This document shows positions 55,048 through 64,000 of a stretch of DNA of 64,000 bases, piece after piece. The stretch spans positions 191,919 to 255,918 of the forward strand of contig DS999407.1 of the NCBI GenBank assembly GCA_000158155.1. Direction: 5' to 3'. This DNA comes from a gamma proteobacterium NOR5-3. GTDB taxonomy: Bacteria > Pseudomonadota > Gammaproteobacteria > Pseudomonadales > Halieaceae. Numbering within the stretch: position 1 is the stretch's first letter; each line of letters begins with the position of its first letter. The notes below the pieces were generated by a model that saw only the letters and a program-made list of their open reading frames with translations, ran no database searches and had not been told where the DNA came from. Made by a program: the position numbers and the translations under genes.

Positions 55048-57062
55048 TTTCCGAGGAGTTAAGCAGCCATTTGGCCAATAGCACGGTTAAAGCAGCTGTC
55101 TTTACGACTTACACGTTTGACCCGGAATTTTTCGAGCTCGAGGTTATCCCTCTGCTATTGTCCGGCAATAGAGCCTTCTCTTCGGACTCGCGGGTCAAAC
55201 AATTTCAGGTCAGAGAGGCGCTGAGAGAATCCCAGATCCCCCTGGACGTCTTCTATGATCTACCCATGTACCGCCGTGAGGGTAGCTGTTCGCCTGCCAT
55301 GGAGTATGCATTTCATGGGATACACCGCGGCAACAACGCCTTTCACTCAAAGCTTGCGCTTATCCTCGTTGAAGATCACGACGAAGAAGGCGAATGCCTC
55401 ATGGTTGCGGCGGGCTCCAACAACCTCACTCGCGCCGGTTGGTGGAGCAATATCGAGTGTGTTCATTGGGAATTCGTTTACTCCGGCGCATGCTCCTTAC
55501 GTTTTTTAAATCAACTCAAACGCGACGTAGCCTGGCTGCAAGAGCAGCGTCGTATCGCGCCTCAACGCAGCGACCCCGCGCTGGATAAAATCGCCAGATT
55601 TCTTGAAGAGTGCAAAAGCACGAGAGACGCCGCCGATGTCTCATATTATGGCCTCACCAGCGTGGATGGGGCCGGTGCTTTCCAAGGGTTCCTGATCCGC
55701 GAAGCCGGCAATCGAATGTCGTACAGCAACTACAACCTGGAGATTATCTCCCCGTTTTTTGCTAGCGACGTCAACAACACAGAGCATGAGTACTTTTTTA
55801 AACTGGGTGTCGTAAGCATTCAAATGCTGCTTCCCGAAGACAGCGAGGGCAATGCCCTGTGTGACGAAGCCTACTTTGAACACATCAATAATGAGCCCGA
55901 TATTCAATGGGCAAGATGGTCCGACGATAGTGATACGTTATTGGGCAGGCGTAGCCAGGTATTTCGACCACTTCACGCCAAGATTTACCACTTCTACAAC
56001 GCCAAACAATCGTGGGCTTTTGTAGGCTCTGTGAACTTCACTCATAAGGCTATGCGCGAAAACATCGAGGCAGGCTTTTTCGTCAAATTGAACGGAGCTG
56101 GCCCGCTACTAAAGCCGATTCGCCGCCCCTCATCTGTCGAGAAATTTGCTCCTATCGAGGAGGCATTTCCGGGCTTATTAGCAGAAGAGGAAACACAGAC
56201 TCCACAGATCGACCTCGCTTATGACTGGACGGAGCAAGTGCTCACGGGGGTTACCGACCCGCACCTTAGTTACACGATAACGATTTTCACGCCAGAAGGC
56301 CGAGCAGCGGTTGCAGATTGGGCCATCACAGGCACCGAAAGGGTTTGGGAGGGGGATGTCACAGCACTGGAGGGATTGCTGCGCAATGGCTCGCTCGTGA
56401 AAGTCGGTGGCTATAACACGCGCTCCGGTGAAGCATTCCCTCCACAGACGGTTATGCTCATGCAGACCGGCTGGACACACAAACCTCTGGGTCTACCTGA
56501 ACTATCAGCCGCTGAAATACTCGCGATTTATGCTCGACTTACGCCTGAGCAGCGCGAGCAAATCATCATAGCGCCAATTATTCGACAATTGGTCCTAGCC
56601 GGAGAGGCAGGCGATCTTACGCTTCCACTAGATGAACATTTACCGGAGCAATTTTTTAGTGAGTACGCTGAGATTTTCAACGCTTTTCGTCATCTCAGAA
56701 AACGATTGTCTCAAGCGCTAGAAGACGACAACCAAGTGACCCTCAATTACTACTTATCCGGCAAGGGAATGGATAGCCTACCCACGCTAATTGAGCATGT
56801 AACATCTGAGGAATCGTCGGAAGCTGCCGTAACCGCTTATCTGGTGCTGCTATGCGCGCAGGAGGTCTATAAAGACAAGACGTTTCGCGGTATGCCTCGG
56901 GTGAACACCCTTGAAAAATCAGTTAGAAAGCAAATCGTTTACCTAAAGTCGTCTGGCGCTATTCGACTCGAGAACGACAGCCCAGCAAGGCGTAAAGCAT
57001 TCTTCAAGTGGTTCGAGAGTCAGTTTTACCACACTTACCGCACCAAAGAGGCGCTGGAGTGA
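55032..57062 (+). CDS. Phospholipase-D-type (HKD) protein, predicted nuclease
   Basis: 676 residues from ATG 55,032, behind GAAGG. Two HKD-like motifs are present: NAFHSKLALILVED...AAGSNNLTRAGW near residue 100, and PLHAKIYHFYNAKQSWAFVG followed by SVNFTHKAM near residue 320. PLD-fold enzymes of this kind (as in restriction and defence loci) cleave nucleic acid or lipid phosphodiesters. The C-terminal half has no known motif. It overlaps both neighbours: 16 bases with the 410-residue gene and GTGA with the SNF2-type helicase. An intimate complex with that helicase is likely. Confidence 0.85.
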   Translation: MDGAVVSEELSSHLANSTVKAAVFTTYTFDPEFFELEVIPLLLSGNRAFSSDSRVKQFQVREALRESQIPLDVFYDLPMYRREGSCSPAMEYAFHGIHRGNNAFHSKLALILVEDHDEEGECLMVAAGSNNLTRAGWWSNIECVHWEFVYSGACSLRFLNQLKRDVAWLQEQRRIAPQRSDPALDKIARFLEECKSTRDAADVSYYGLTSVDGAGAFQGFLIREAGNRMSYSNYNLEIISPFFASDVNNTEHEYFFKLGVVSIQMLLPEDSEGNALCDEAYFEHINNEPDIQWARWSDDSDTLLGRRSQVFRPLHAKIYHFYNAKQSWAFVGSVNFTHKAMRENIEAGFFVKLNGAGPLLKPIRRPSSVEKFAPIEEAFPGLLAEEETQTPQIDLAYDWTEQVLTGVTDPHLSYTITIFTPEGRAAVADWAITGTERVWEGDVTALEGLLRNGSLVKVGGYNTRSGEAFPPQTVMLMQTGWTHKPLGLPELSAAEILAIYARLTPEQREQIIIAPIIRQLVLAGEAGDLTLPLDEHLPEQFFSEYAEIFNAFRHLRKRLSQALEDDNQVTLNYYLSGKGMDSLPTLIEHVTSEESSEAAVTAYLVLLCAQEVYKDKTFRGMPRVNTLEKSVRKQIVYLKSSGAIRLENDSPARRKAFFKWFESQFYHTYRTKEALE

Positions 57063-60000
57063 ATCTCAAGCCGATCGACCTTGCCACGGCTAGCCACATA
57101 TTGGACTTTACTGGTGGTGATCCCGCCATGGCCAATCTGGGCCAAATTCAACTCGAAGGCGCTGTGGCTCTGCACAATATGATCGCCGATCCTGGCGTGG
57201 GCATGGGCTACCTCGCCGACGAGGTGGGCATGGGCAAGACATACGTTGCCTTAGGGGTCGTAGCCCTGATGCGATACTTCAATCCCTCACTGCGCGTGCT
57301 CTATATTTGCCCGAGCAATAACGTACAAGACAAGTGGTACGCTCGTGAGTATCGGGCCTTTTGTAAAAACAACGTCAAGGTTAACCAGTACCGTATCCGC
57401 ACAGTTGATGGCAAACCAGCATCCCCAAGGATCAACTGCCGCAACGTTCGTGACCTCATTCACAACGCCTCTACTGGCTACTACGCGGACTTTTTTGTTG
57501 GAATGGGTTCTTTTAGCATCGCACTGAGCGAGGACGAGGATCACTGGTGGAAGGCCCTCAAAGAACTTCAGACCTTGCTGCCTGCGCACACCCTGCCTAA
57601 GTACATTCGATCCAAGACATCAGTAAAGGACCAGTATGCCGCCGCGCTCAATTATGTCCTCCCTACTTTTGATCTGGTTGTTATTGACGAAGCCCACAAG
57701 TTTAAACATGACTTTGATAGCAGCGACCGTAATCGAGTGCTTTCTGCGGTCCTCGGTTTTCGCAATGACGGTTCGTCCAAGCTTCGTACCCGCGCGAAAC
57801 ACGCCCTACTCCTGTCAGCAACTCCCTATGATCGAAACCTAAACCACCTTCGCAACCAGCTCCGACTTGTAGGTAGAGAATTCCTCCTGCCGGCTGACAT
57901 TGAAGACGATGATCACAAGCTTGTGGAGACCCATCTGTCAAAGTTCTTAGTTCGACGCCTGAACGAACTCCAGATTGCCGGTGAGCCACACACACGGAAC
58001 ATGTATCGCAAGGAATGGCGGCGAGGAGACAACGCCGAGATTACGCTTGAATCCGATGAACAGAAGCTAGTCACAGCGTTGGTACAAAAAAAAGTCGGCG
58101 AAATGCTTGATCGCCAGAGTAGCAGCCCATCCTTCCAAACGGGTTTGCTCGCCTCGTTCGAGAGCTTCGCCGAGAGCACTCGCTCTGAACCTGTAGAGTT
58201 CGACGGGGATATCAACGAGAAAGACACGTCTGATGCGAAGGATCGTCATGTAGTCGGCGTCATTGCTGATACCTACATTCAGGCAGATCTCGGTCGAAGT
58301 CTGCCCCATCCAAAAATGGATATAGTTTCAAGCCGGCTGGCCGAAGCGCTTTTTCATCGCGGACGAAAACAAATTGTTTTCGTCAGGCGCGTGAAAAGCG
58401 TACGCGAGCTCAAAAACAAGCTCGATGACCACTATACGGACTGGCTAGCATCCTATATTCGAAGCCAGCTCGATGGCTATCCTGACGCGCTTCGGGTGAT
58501 GGAGGCGGTCATTGATGAATACCTACACCGTAGTCGTGAGCGGGACGATGACATATCGGGTGGAGTGTTTGTCGCAGGAGACACTGGTGACGCCGAGGAC
58601 ACGCAACAAGCGAAGACTGACACCCTATTTTCATGGTTCTTCAGAGGAATGCCTCCCGACGACTGCGAGTCTTTGCTACATACGCAAGATGATAGCTTCA
58701 CCACGCCCGATGCTATGCGCAACGGTCTGGCCGCCAAAAACCAGATCATTTCGGCTCTACTGGAAGTCAACTGGGCAAAGGTTTTCGCCAGAGCACTGGG
58801 CTTGAACCTCACTGAGATACTCAATGCACATGCCGAACATATCGCCAGTCTGGCAAGCGCATATACAATCGGACAGATTCAGAACGACCAGTTAGAGATA
58901 TACAGTGCGTCACAACTGGGCTTTCTCGAATGGCTGGTAAATGAATCTCGATTACCCTCGGCGCAGCTTCTCATTGATCATTATCGACCAACTGAGCCGG
59001 TCCGACGCGAGGTTGATATACCCGCACAAAGATTAAAAGAGGCTTTAACAACACAGACGCTATTCTGCTCGCTTGAGGAATATGATCTTCTGGAGTCACT
59101 TTTCCCGCCGCTGATCAAAGTGCGTGACGCCATCGTTGGCGGTGAAGAACTGGAACCTGATTCCCTTCAGGTACTGGATGTACACCAGAATATGTTGTCA
59201 CTGAGTATACGCACAGGGCATGGTGTGGTGGATGTGTACTTATCCAGACTCCGACAGGGCACAGAGAACCTTACGGTAGCTACCCGAGCCGCGTGGATTG
59301 ATGACTTTACGTCCGTGCTGAAAAAGCAATCGACGGAAAAACAGTTCAATACTTGGCAAGAGCTCCACAACCTAGCTGAGAACTTCGAGCTAATTGTGAA
59401 GAACAACTTGCCGGATGTGTTCGACCGCCCCCGTGATGAATACCGCATATATCTCGCCCGAACTCTCAACCCGGTGGCTCCAATAATCGGTGCGACCGGC
59501 GAGACGGTGTCCACCAGGTCGGCACAGGCTCGTAAGTTCCGTATGCCCGGTTACCCACTCGCGCTGATTAGCACAGATGTGTTCCAGGAAGGCGAAGACC
59601 TTCACACATTCTGCGACAGTGTTATGCACTACGGGCTTTCTGGCTCTCCCGTGAGCATCGAGCAAAAAACCGGCCGAGTCGACCGCGTAGGATCTATGGC
59701 ACAGCGAAGACTTTTGACGTACGCATCCAAAGACAACATTAACGATCAAAGCTACATTCAAGTCGCCTTTCCATTTGTGCGAGAGAGTATTGAGGTTCTG
59801 CAGGTTCGAAACCTATGCGAGAACATCAACCGATTTATCGAGTCCTTACATGAAATCAGTTCTAAGCCAGTGGATGCCGAAGACACAATAGCTATGGATC
59901 TTGCTCTATTGGATCGTTCACCTATTCCGGACCAGATCCTTGACCGGCTGAAGTCGCCCTACATTCCTGCGCCCCGGCCAACGTCGGCAAAGACAAATAG

Positions 60001-60883
60001 AACTGCTTTTGTCGACGAACAAGGCCGCCACACAGCGAGAATCGTGTCGCATATCGATCAATTGCTCACAGCGAAGTTTGGCAGCGCTGTTCTTGGGAAA
60101 GAAGGCGTTCGAATGCAGCGCGGCGATACCCGCGAGCATTCGATGAGTGTCACGCTGAAATCAGCACGATCTAGCGGAGAGATACTGCTGTGCGCTACGA
60201 CCCCTGCAGAGAAAATCACGACGTGTGATCGCAGTCATCGCTGGCTCTGCGACATCATGGTCAGGGAGTCCTGGCGTACATTCCACAGAACCTACGGCGT
60301 GTATACAGCGACAAACGAGCTTTTTCTGCATCACGACGCTGAGTTGCTAGTGGGTGACAAAGGCACGACTACCCCCAGCGAAATCGATATGTTCTTTGAA
60401 CGATTTCAGCATGGCCATGACCCTAGTGACTATGGGAAACCCAGCGCCGCCCAAACACGAAAGTATTGGGAACGCGCTAGGAATGATAAGTCGGCGCATT
60501 TTGGGCAATGGAACGCCCAGATAAGCTGTTTTGAGAAACGGGGGCATCTGGGACTACAGTTCCGATTTAAAGACCCTCAGAATGACCGGAAACATAATAT
60601 ACGCATCTACGAAGTAGAGGGACGGTGTGTCTTTCTTGCACAGGCAGCCACACCAAAGGTTACCCAGGCTTTGACCGTAGATCAGCTGCTACGGCTTACT
60701 TGGGTAAGAAACCGTGACATCGACCTAGTTGAATTCATGCTGGACGATGAAATGTCCATCTATGGAAGAGTGATACATCCTATAGATGGGATGACCTATC
60801 GAGAATTTTTGTACTGCGCATACACTCTGGCGGCCTCTACAGACAGACTGGAGTTTTTACTGCGAGAGGAGGATGTTCACTGA
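57059..60883 (+). CDS. SNF2-type (HepA-like) superfamily 2 helicase
   Basis: 1,274 residues from GTG 57,059, whose G-T-G-A overlaps the stop of the PLD-type gene. Motif I is YLADEVGMGKTYVALGVVAL (GxGKT), motif II DLVVIDEAHKFKHDF, motif III ALLLSATPYDRNLNH and motif VI SIEQKTGRVDRVGSMAQ. The gap between the two RecA-like halves is large and filled by a helical insert, as in HepA/RapA-type remodellers. It should use ATP to move along or remodel double-stranded DNA. Helicase-PLD pairs are a recurrent defence theme (for example DISARM), but the other DISARM genes are absent here. Last gene of the operon. Confidence 0.9.
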   Translation: MNLKPIDLATASHILDFTGGDPAMANLGQIQLEGAVALHNMIADPGVGMGYLADEVGMGKTYVALGVVALMRYFNPSLRVLYICPSNNVQDKWYAREYRAFCKNNVKVNQYRIRTVDGKPASPRINCRNVRDLIHNASTGYYADFFVGMGSFSIALSEDEDHWWKALKELQTLLPAHTLPKYIRSKTSVKDQYAAALNYVLPTFDLVVIDEAHKFKHDFDSSDRNRVLSAVLGFRNDGSSKLRTRAKHALLLSATPYDRNLNHLRNQLRLVGREFLLPADIEDDDHKLVETHLSKFLVRRLNELQIAGEPHTRNMYRKEWRRGDNAEITLESDEQKLVTALVQKKVGEMLDRQSSSPSFQTGLLASFESFAESTRSEPVEFDGDINEKDTSDAKDRHVVGVIADTYIQADLGRSLPHPKMDIVSSRLAEALFHRGRKQIVFVRRVKSVRELKNKLDDHYTDWLASYIRSQLDGYPDALRVMEAVIDEYLHRSRERDDDISGGVFVAGDTGDAEDTQQAKTDTLFSWFFRGMPPDDCESLLHTQDDSFTTPDAMRNGLAAKNQIISALLEVNWAKVFARALGLNLTEILNAHAEHIASLASAYTIGQIQNDQLEIYSASQLGFLEWLVNESRLPSAQLLIDHYRPTEPVRREVDIPAQRLKEALTTQTLFCSLEEYDLLESLFPPLIKVRDAIVGGEELEPDSLQVLDVHQNMLSLSIRTGHGVVDVYLSRLRQGTENLTVATRAAWIDDFTSVLKKQSTEKQFNTWQELHNLAENFELIVKNNLPDVFDRPRDEYRIYLARTLNPVAPIIGATGETVSTRSAQARKFRMPGYPLALISTDVFQEGEDLHTFCDSVMHYGLSGSPVSIEQKTGRVDRVGSMAQRRLLTYASKDNINDQSYIQVAFPFVRESIEVLQVRNLCENINRFIESLHEISSKPVDAEDTIAMDLALLDRSPIPDQILDRLKSPYIPAPRPTSAKTNRTAFVDEQGRHTARIVSHIDQLLTAKFGSAVLGKEGVRMQRGDTREHSMSVTLKSARSSGEILLCATTPAEKITTCDRSHRWLCDIMVRESWRTFHRTYGVYTATNELFLHHDAELLVGDKGTTTPSEIDMFFERFQHGHDPSDYGKPSAAQTRKYWERARNDKSAHFGQWNAQISCFEKRGHLGLQFRFKDPQNDRKHNIRIYEVEGRCVFLAQAATPKVTQALTVDQLLRLTWVRNRDIDLVEFMLDDEMSIYGRVIHPIDGMTYREFLYCAYTLAASTDRLEFLLREEDVH

Positions 60884-61192
60884 CTGAATACATCCGAGCT
60901 CGGGTACCAACGTGTTTATAGATTATTGCCTTTTCACGTCGTTAACCCCCTGTTGCAAAAGACTAAAACGTAGAGCCGTAGCGTCGTTTAAGTTCAACAA
61001 TTTTATAAATACAATCAACCGGATTGGCGGGCCGCCGGTCTATGGCCTCTCGATCCGGTTCCAAAGTTGTGGGATAGACTATCCGTTAAATTGCATCAAA
61101 TATTGAGGCCATTCGTGTGCATCGGCACGTTCAGGGCAGTTCTCTCTACAACCAAGACCAAAACCACACCGGGAACTGAAGGCTCAACATCT
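60884..61192. other. Convergent intergenic region
   Basis: 309 bases between the ends of the helicase operon (plus) and sbcC (minus). No hairpin with T-run that would serve as a bidirectional terminator was found. Short open frames here lack any support. Confidence 0.45.
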
Positions 61193-64000
61193 TTACAGAG
61201 ATACGAGAGACAAAGAACTACCGTTCGGTCCGCTCGTGACATCAATCCTCTTATCCATGCGAGCCTTCAACTCCTCTACGTGAGAAATCACACCGATCAT
61301 CTTGCCGCTGTCACGAAGCCGTATTAGCGCCTCGATTGCTTGTTCCAACGACTCAGGATCAAGACTGCCGAAACCTTCGTCAACGAAAAGCGCATCCATA
61401 TGAATCCCACCGGACTGTGCCTGTACAAGATCACTAAGACCGAGCGCAAGAGACAACGCGGCCATAAAGCTTTCTCCGCCAGACAAAGAGGTTGCCGGCC
61501 GAGCCGAACCGGTATACTCGTCGAAGACATCAATATCCAGACCTGCAACTGACCGCTTGTCGGAAGCGGAGTTCCTACGACGTAGCTCAAAGCGCCCGCT
61601 GGTCATTGACCTCAGGCGCATAGACGCCTGAGTCAAAACATCATCGAGAATCGTACCCAATACAAAGCGATGGAACGAAAGTTTTTGCGTCCCTTCTACC
61701 CTGCCTGAACCAACGTCCGCAAGCGTTCCCACCACTTCATAGAGTGCATACGCAGATTCCTGCGCTTGTCGTTCTTGATTTATCGCAACTCGACAAGAAT
61801 TCAATAGTACGGTCCGATCATGAGCCGTATTACGAACGCCCAAAGCTTCTTGTCGAACCGACTCGGCGTTCTGGAGCTCAACCAATAGCGGATCAATGTT
61901 TTCCACCACTAGCCCCAAGGCCGCAGTCTCGGCTGCTTTAAGCCGCCCGGTCAGTACACCGAGGGTTGTCCCATATTCGTCAAGCGCTTGTTGGAGGGCA
62001 TCTATATCGTCTTGCGAGAGAGCTGCCTTCAGTACATCCTCAATCGACGCAAAGTCGCTCTCAGCGACAGCCTCGTCGAGGCCTTCCTTGACTACACGCA
62101 ACTCTTCTTTTAGATCACAAGCAGCTTTGACCGCTGTCTCCAGCACGGCTGTAGCAGATGACGACTTATCAGTGGTCGTTATCATAGCTTCTTGAGCCGC
62201 AACAAGTTCGCGCTCGCGGGCCTCAAGATTTGTCGAAACTTCGGCATATGTGCTGTCCAAATTCGCCTGGTCCCGGTACTCCGCGGGCAGGGCCTTTCTA
62301 GCATCTTCCAGTCGCGTCTCAGCACGAGCGAGCGTCTGCCGTGCGTCGTCCAGTTTCTTACGCGCTGTATCTTCACTCGCCTTTAGGCGCAATGATTTCT
62401 CATCAGCATTAGATATCGCTTCATCCAACTCCCGCACAGCCTCCTCAATCGAGGCTTTCTCCTCCTCTAACTGTTTCAGCCGAATAATCTCTTCATCTAC
62501 ATCCAAGAGACTGCCGTCATAGTCGCCCAGTTCATTCCGAAACTCAGACATCTCTTGCTGCAGACGTGCAATGGTGGACTCGGAAGCCTCCTTTTTCTGG
62601 CGAGCGTCGAATACGGCCTCTCGCGACACGTCATGTGCTTGTTGGGCCGCGTCAATGTCCACTTGCGATGGTGCAGTGCCTTCATAGGTCGCTGGATGCG
62701 GATGCTCTTGAGACCCGCAGACTGGGCATCGCCTATCTGGCTCGAGCTCCTTCGAAAGTAGAAACGCCTGAGCGCTATGCCATTGCATCTGCACCACGGT
62801 AGACAATTCACGGGCTTCCGTCTCTTTCTGCAGACATTTGCTGAGCAATGTCACGTGCGTTGTTCGCTCCTCCTCTTCTTGCACGGCAAGTTTGGAACGT
62901 GCGTCTATCTTCTTTAGTAAGTCTCGGCGGGACTCAAATACCGTCTTGGCAGTAAGTTCAGAAACAACCTCACCTATACGCCGACGATGCAGCTGAAGCT
63001 GCACCGACGCTTCGGATATCTCCTTTTGGTGTTCATTAATTTCGACAAGAACAGCATCGAGAGCGTCGCTAGCAGATTTACAGAGAGCGGTCTCACCTTC
63101 AACCAAATCGATGAGTCCAAGATACGTGGGCATCTCGCCTCTGTAGCGTGACAATTCCTTCAAACGATCTCGAAGCTTTTGAAGCACATCCTGTGCCTCA
63201 GGCGTACTTAGGCTCAAAAGCGCCGCTTCTGCTTTCTCTGCTGCTTCTTTTGTGTCCTGAGCCCGTTGACCACAGCTGTTAACGTGTTCATCGGCGCTGT
63301 TCGAACGAGTCTCAGCTGAAACTACCTGTGCGCTTAGAGCAAGAATTGGCTGTGCGCGCTGCGCCCGTTTGATTCGCTTTCTATCTTGCTCCATCGACTC
63401 AGAGTTTGACTGATGTTCCATAAGGGCCTTCGCGGCTTTATCTAAGTCTTGTAGCGCTTTGTTGTTCGCCTCAACGTTGCCAATCTTCTGCTGCAGAGAC
63501 TCAAGCGCCGCGGTAGCTTTGAGCAGTTCGTTGTCCGACTTGGCCTCATCCTCAATGGATCTTTGTATCAATTCATTCAGCTCTTCTTCGGTACTTGCGT
63601 TTGCCTGAGAAAGTTCGTGCCTAATCTTTTCATTTGCGCCTTCGATAGATCGACCTATATCGCCGGCGTGCTTTCGCAGCGCTTCTTCTAACCGCACATA
63701 AATAGTGGTTCCAAACAACCTTTCTAAGACTTCTTCTCGGTCAGCCGAAGGTGCAGTGAGGACGTCTCGGTATTGTCCCTGTGGAAGGACTAATACCTGA
63801 CGAAACTGATCCGCACTCATACCGGTTATTGCCTCTATCTCAGGCAGAACTTTTGCGACGCCGGTAGCGATGAGGTCTCCGTCGTCAGGATCCAAAGTAT
63901 GTCCAAGACGATAGAGCGTAGCCCCTGGTTGCTGCGTGGTTAGATCAGCGCCAGTGGCCTTTTTTGGGGCGCGCATGTAACGCGGATTTCGGGTGACGAG
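61193..64000 (-). CDS. sbcC: SbcC-like SMC-type nuclease ATPase subunit, N-terminus outside window
   Basis: At least 935 residues, open through the right edge (LVTRNPRY precedes the first internal Met), so the N-terminal Walker A lies beyond 64,000. The Q-loop region RQVLVLPQGQYRDVLTAPSA then DREEVLERLFGTTIY is followed by long coiled coils. The zinc hook is DRRCPVCGSQEHPH, and a second coil follows. The ABC signature is TSLSGGESFMAALSLALGLS, with Walker B HMDALFVDEGFGSLDPESLE. With SbcD this makes the Mre11/Rad50-type nuclease that opens hairpins and blocked ends. It converges on the helicase operon. sbcD should lie immediately to the right. It may be a housekeeping copy or part of the cluster. 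Confidence 0.93.
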   Translation of the reverse strand, partial: LVTRNPRYMRAPKKATGADLTTQQPGATLYRLGHTLDPDDGDLIATGVAKVLPEIEAITGMSADQFRQVLVLPQGQYRDVLTAPSADREEVLERLFGTTIYVRLEEALRKHAGDIGRSIEGANEKIRHELSQANASTEEELNELIQRSIEDEAKSDNELLKATAALESLQQKIGNVEANNKALQDLDKAAKALMEHQSNSESMEQDRKRIKRAQRAQPILALSAQVVSAETRSNSADEHVNSCGQRAQDTKEAAEKAEAALLSLSTPEAQDVLQKLRDRLKELSRYRGEMPTYLGLIDLVEGETALCKSASDALDAVLVEINEHQKEISEASVQLQLHRRRIGEVVSELTAKTVFESRRDLLKKIDARSKLAVQEEEERTTHVTLLSKCLQKETEARELSTVVQMQWHSAQAFLLSKELEPDRRCPVCGSQEHPHPATYEGTAPSQVDIDAAQQAHDVSREAVFDARQKKEASESTIARLQQEMSEFRNELGDYDGSLLDVDEEIIRLKQLEEEKASIEEAVRELDEAISNADEKSLRLKASEDTARKKLDDARQTLARAETRLEDARKALPAEYRDQANLDSTYAEVSTNLEARERELVAAQEAMITTTDKSSSATAVLETAVKAACDLKEELRVVKEGLDEAVAESDFASIEDVLKAALSQDDIDALQQALDEYGTTLGVLTGRLKAAETAALGLVVENIDPLLVELQNAESVRQEALGVRNTAHDRTVLLNSCRVAINQERQAQESAYALYEVVGTLADVGSGRVEGTQKLSFHRFVLGTILDDVLTQASMRLRSMTSGRFELRRRNSASDKRSVAGLDIDVFDEYTGSARPATSLSGGESFMAALSLALGLSDLVQAQSGGIHMDALFVDEGFGSLDPESLEQAIEALIRLRDSGKMIGVISHVEELKARMDKRIDVTSGPNGSSLSLVSL

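Noticed and set aside
47801-60883. DISARM system
   Set aside because: PLD and SNF2-type helicase genes are present, but no methyltransferase and no DUF1998 protein is seen, while AddA/AddB-like genes are not part of DISARM.
60912-61327. Short plus-strand ORFs between the helicase operon and sbcC
   Set aside because: They lack ribosome-binding sites, overlap the 3' end of sbcC in part and look random.

Overview
The window looks like chromosomal accessory DNA of a gammaproteobacterium, probably free-living or marine. Reasons are the Bor-like lipoproteins, YcjX/YcjF homologues, SbcC, the gammaproteobacterial look of the tRNA-Leu fragment, and moderate GC. I cannot name the genus. Two very different halves meet at about position 13,444.

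Left part (1-13,443) is host flank full of insertion-sequence wreckage. It holds an IS3 element joined to a P-loop kinase gene and cutting a saccharopine-dehydrogenase-like gene, a frameshifted IS256 element, fragments of IS256, IS3, IS21 and IS66 (three IS66 3' ends) and a reverse-transcriptase scrap. The readable non-IS genes are a large Ser/Thr kinase with a TPR-like C-terminal region (3956-6871), a DUF4386-type membrane protein, a ClpP-like (COG3904-type) lipoprotein broken by an in-frame TGA, and two overlapping small lipoproteins, at least one Bor-like.

At 13,444-13,500 lies the 3' part of a tRNA-Leu(UAA), from the anticodon loop to CCA, on the minus strand and without its 5' half. This is the signature of an attachment site. 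The orientation implies an integrated island running right from here past the end of the window, with the intact tRNA outside. Directly inside is a tightly coupled operon read leftward: an AlpA-like regulator, a tyrosine integrase, and two small genes. Then come an 11-bp-phased GGTCTCA motif array and a 57-bp tandem repeat, followed by a ~1,915-residue protein with one complete and one apparently degenerate tyrosine-recombinase module and two unknown genes. At 24,954-25,620 a second copy of the operon's upstream region precedes two coupled small genes, one a distant paralogue of the integrase-operon gene, but with no integrase.

From 25.7 to 46.6 kb is cargo with a defence-island flavour. It includes a coiled-coil protein, two glycine-rich hydrophobic proteins, a Schlafen/AlbA_2-NACHT protein, a DUF932-like protein, a coupled set (PurM-like, ThyA-like, DUF3800-like plus TPR), a four-gene membrane/YcjX/YcjF operon, a macrodomain protein and several unknowns. 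After an IS6 element (46,749-47,523) comes a five-gene coupled DNA-processing operon (47,801-60,883): AddB-like nuclease, AddA-like helicase-nuclease, a 410-residue unknown, a phospholipase-D-type protein and a SNF2-type helicase. It faces a partial SbcC gene that runs off the right edge. The five-gene operon, the ThyA/PurM/DUF3800 set, the YcjX/YcjF operon and the giant double recombinase are the best candidates for undescribed systems. All functional statements come from motif recognition by eye; no database search was run.
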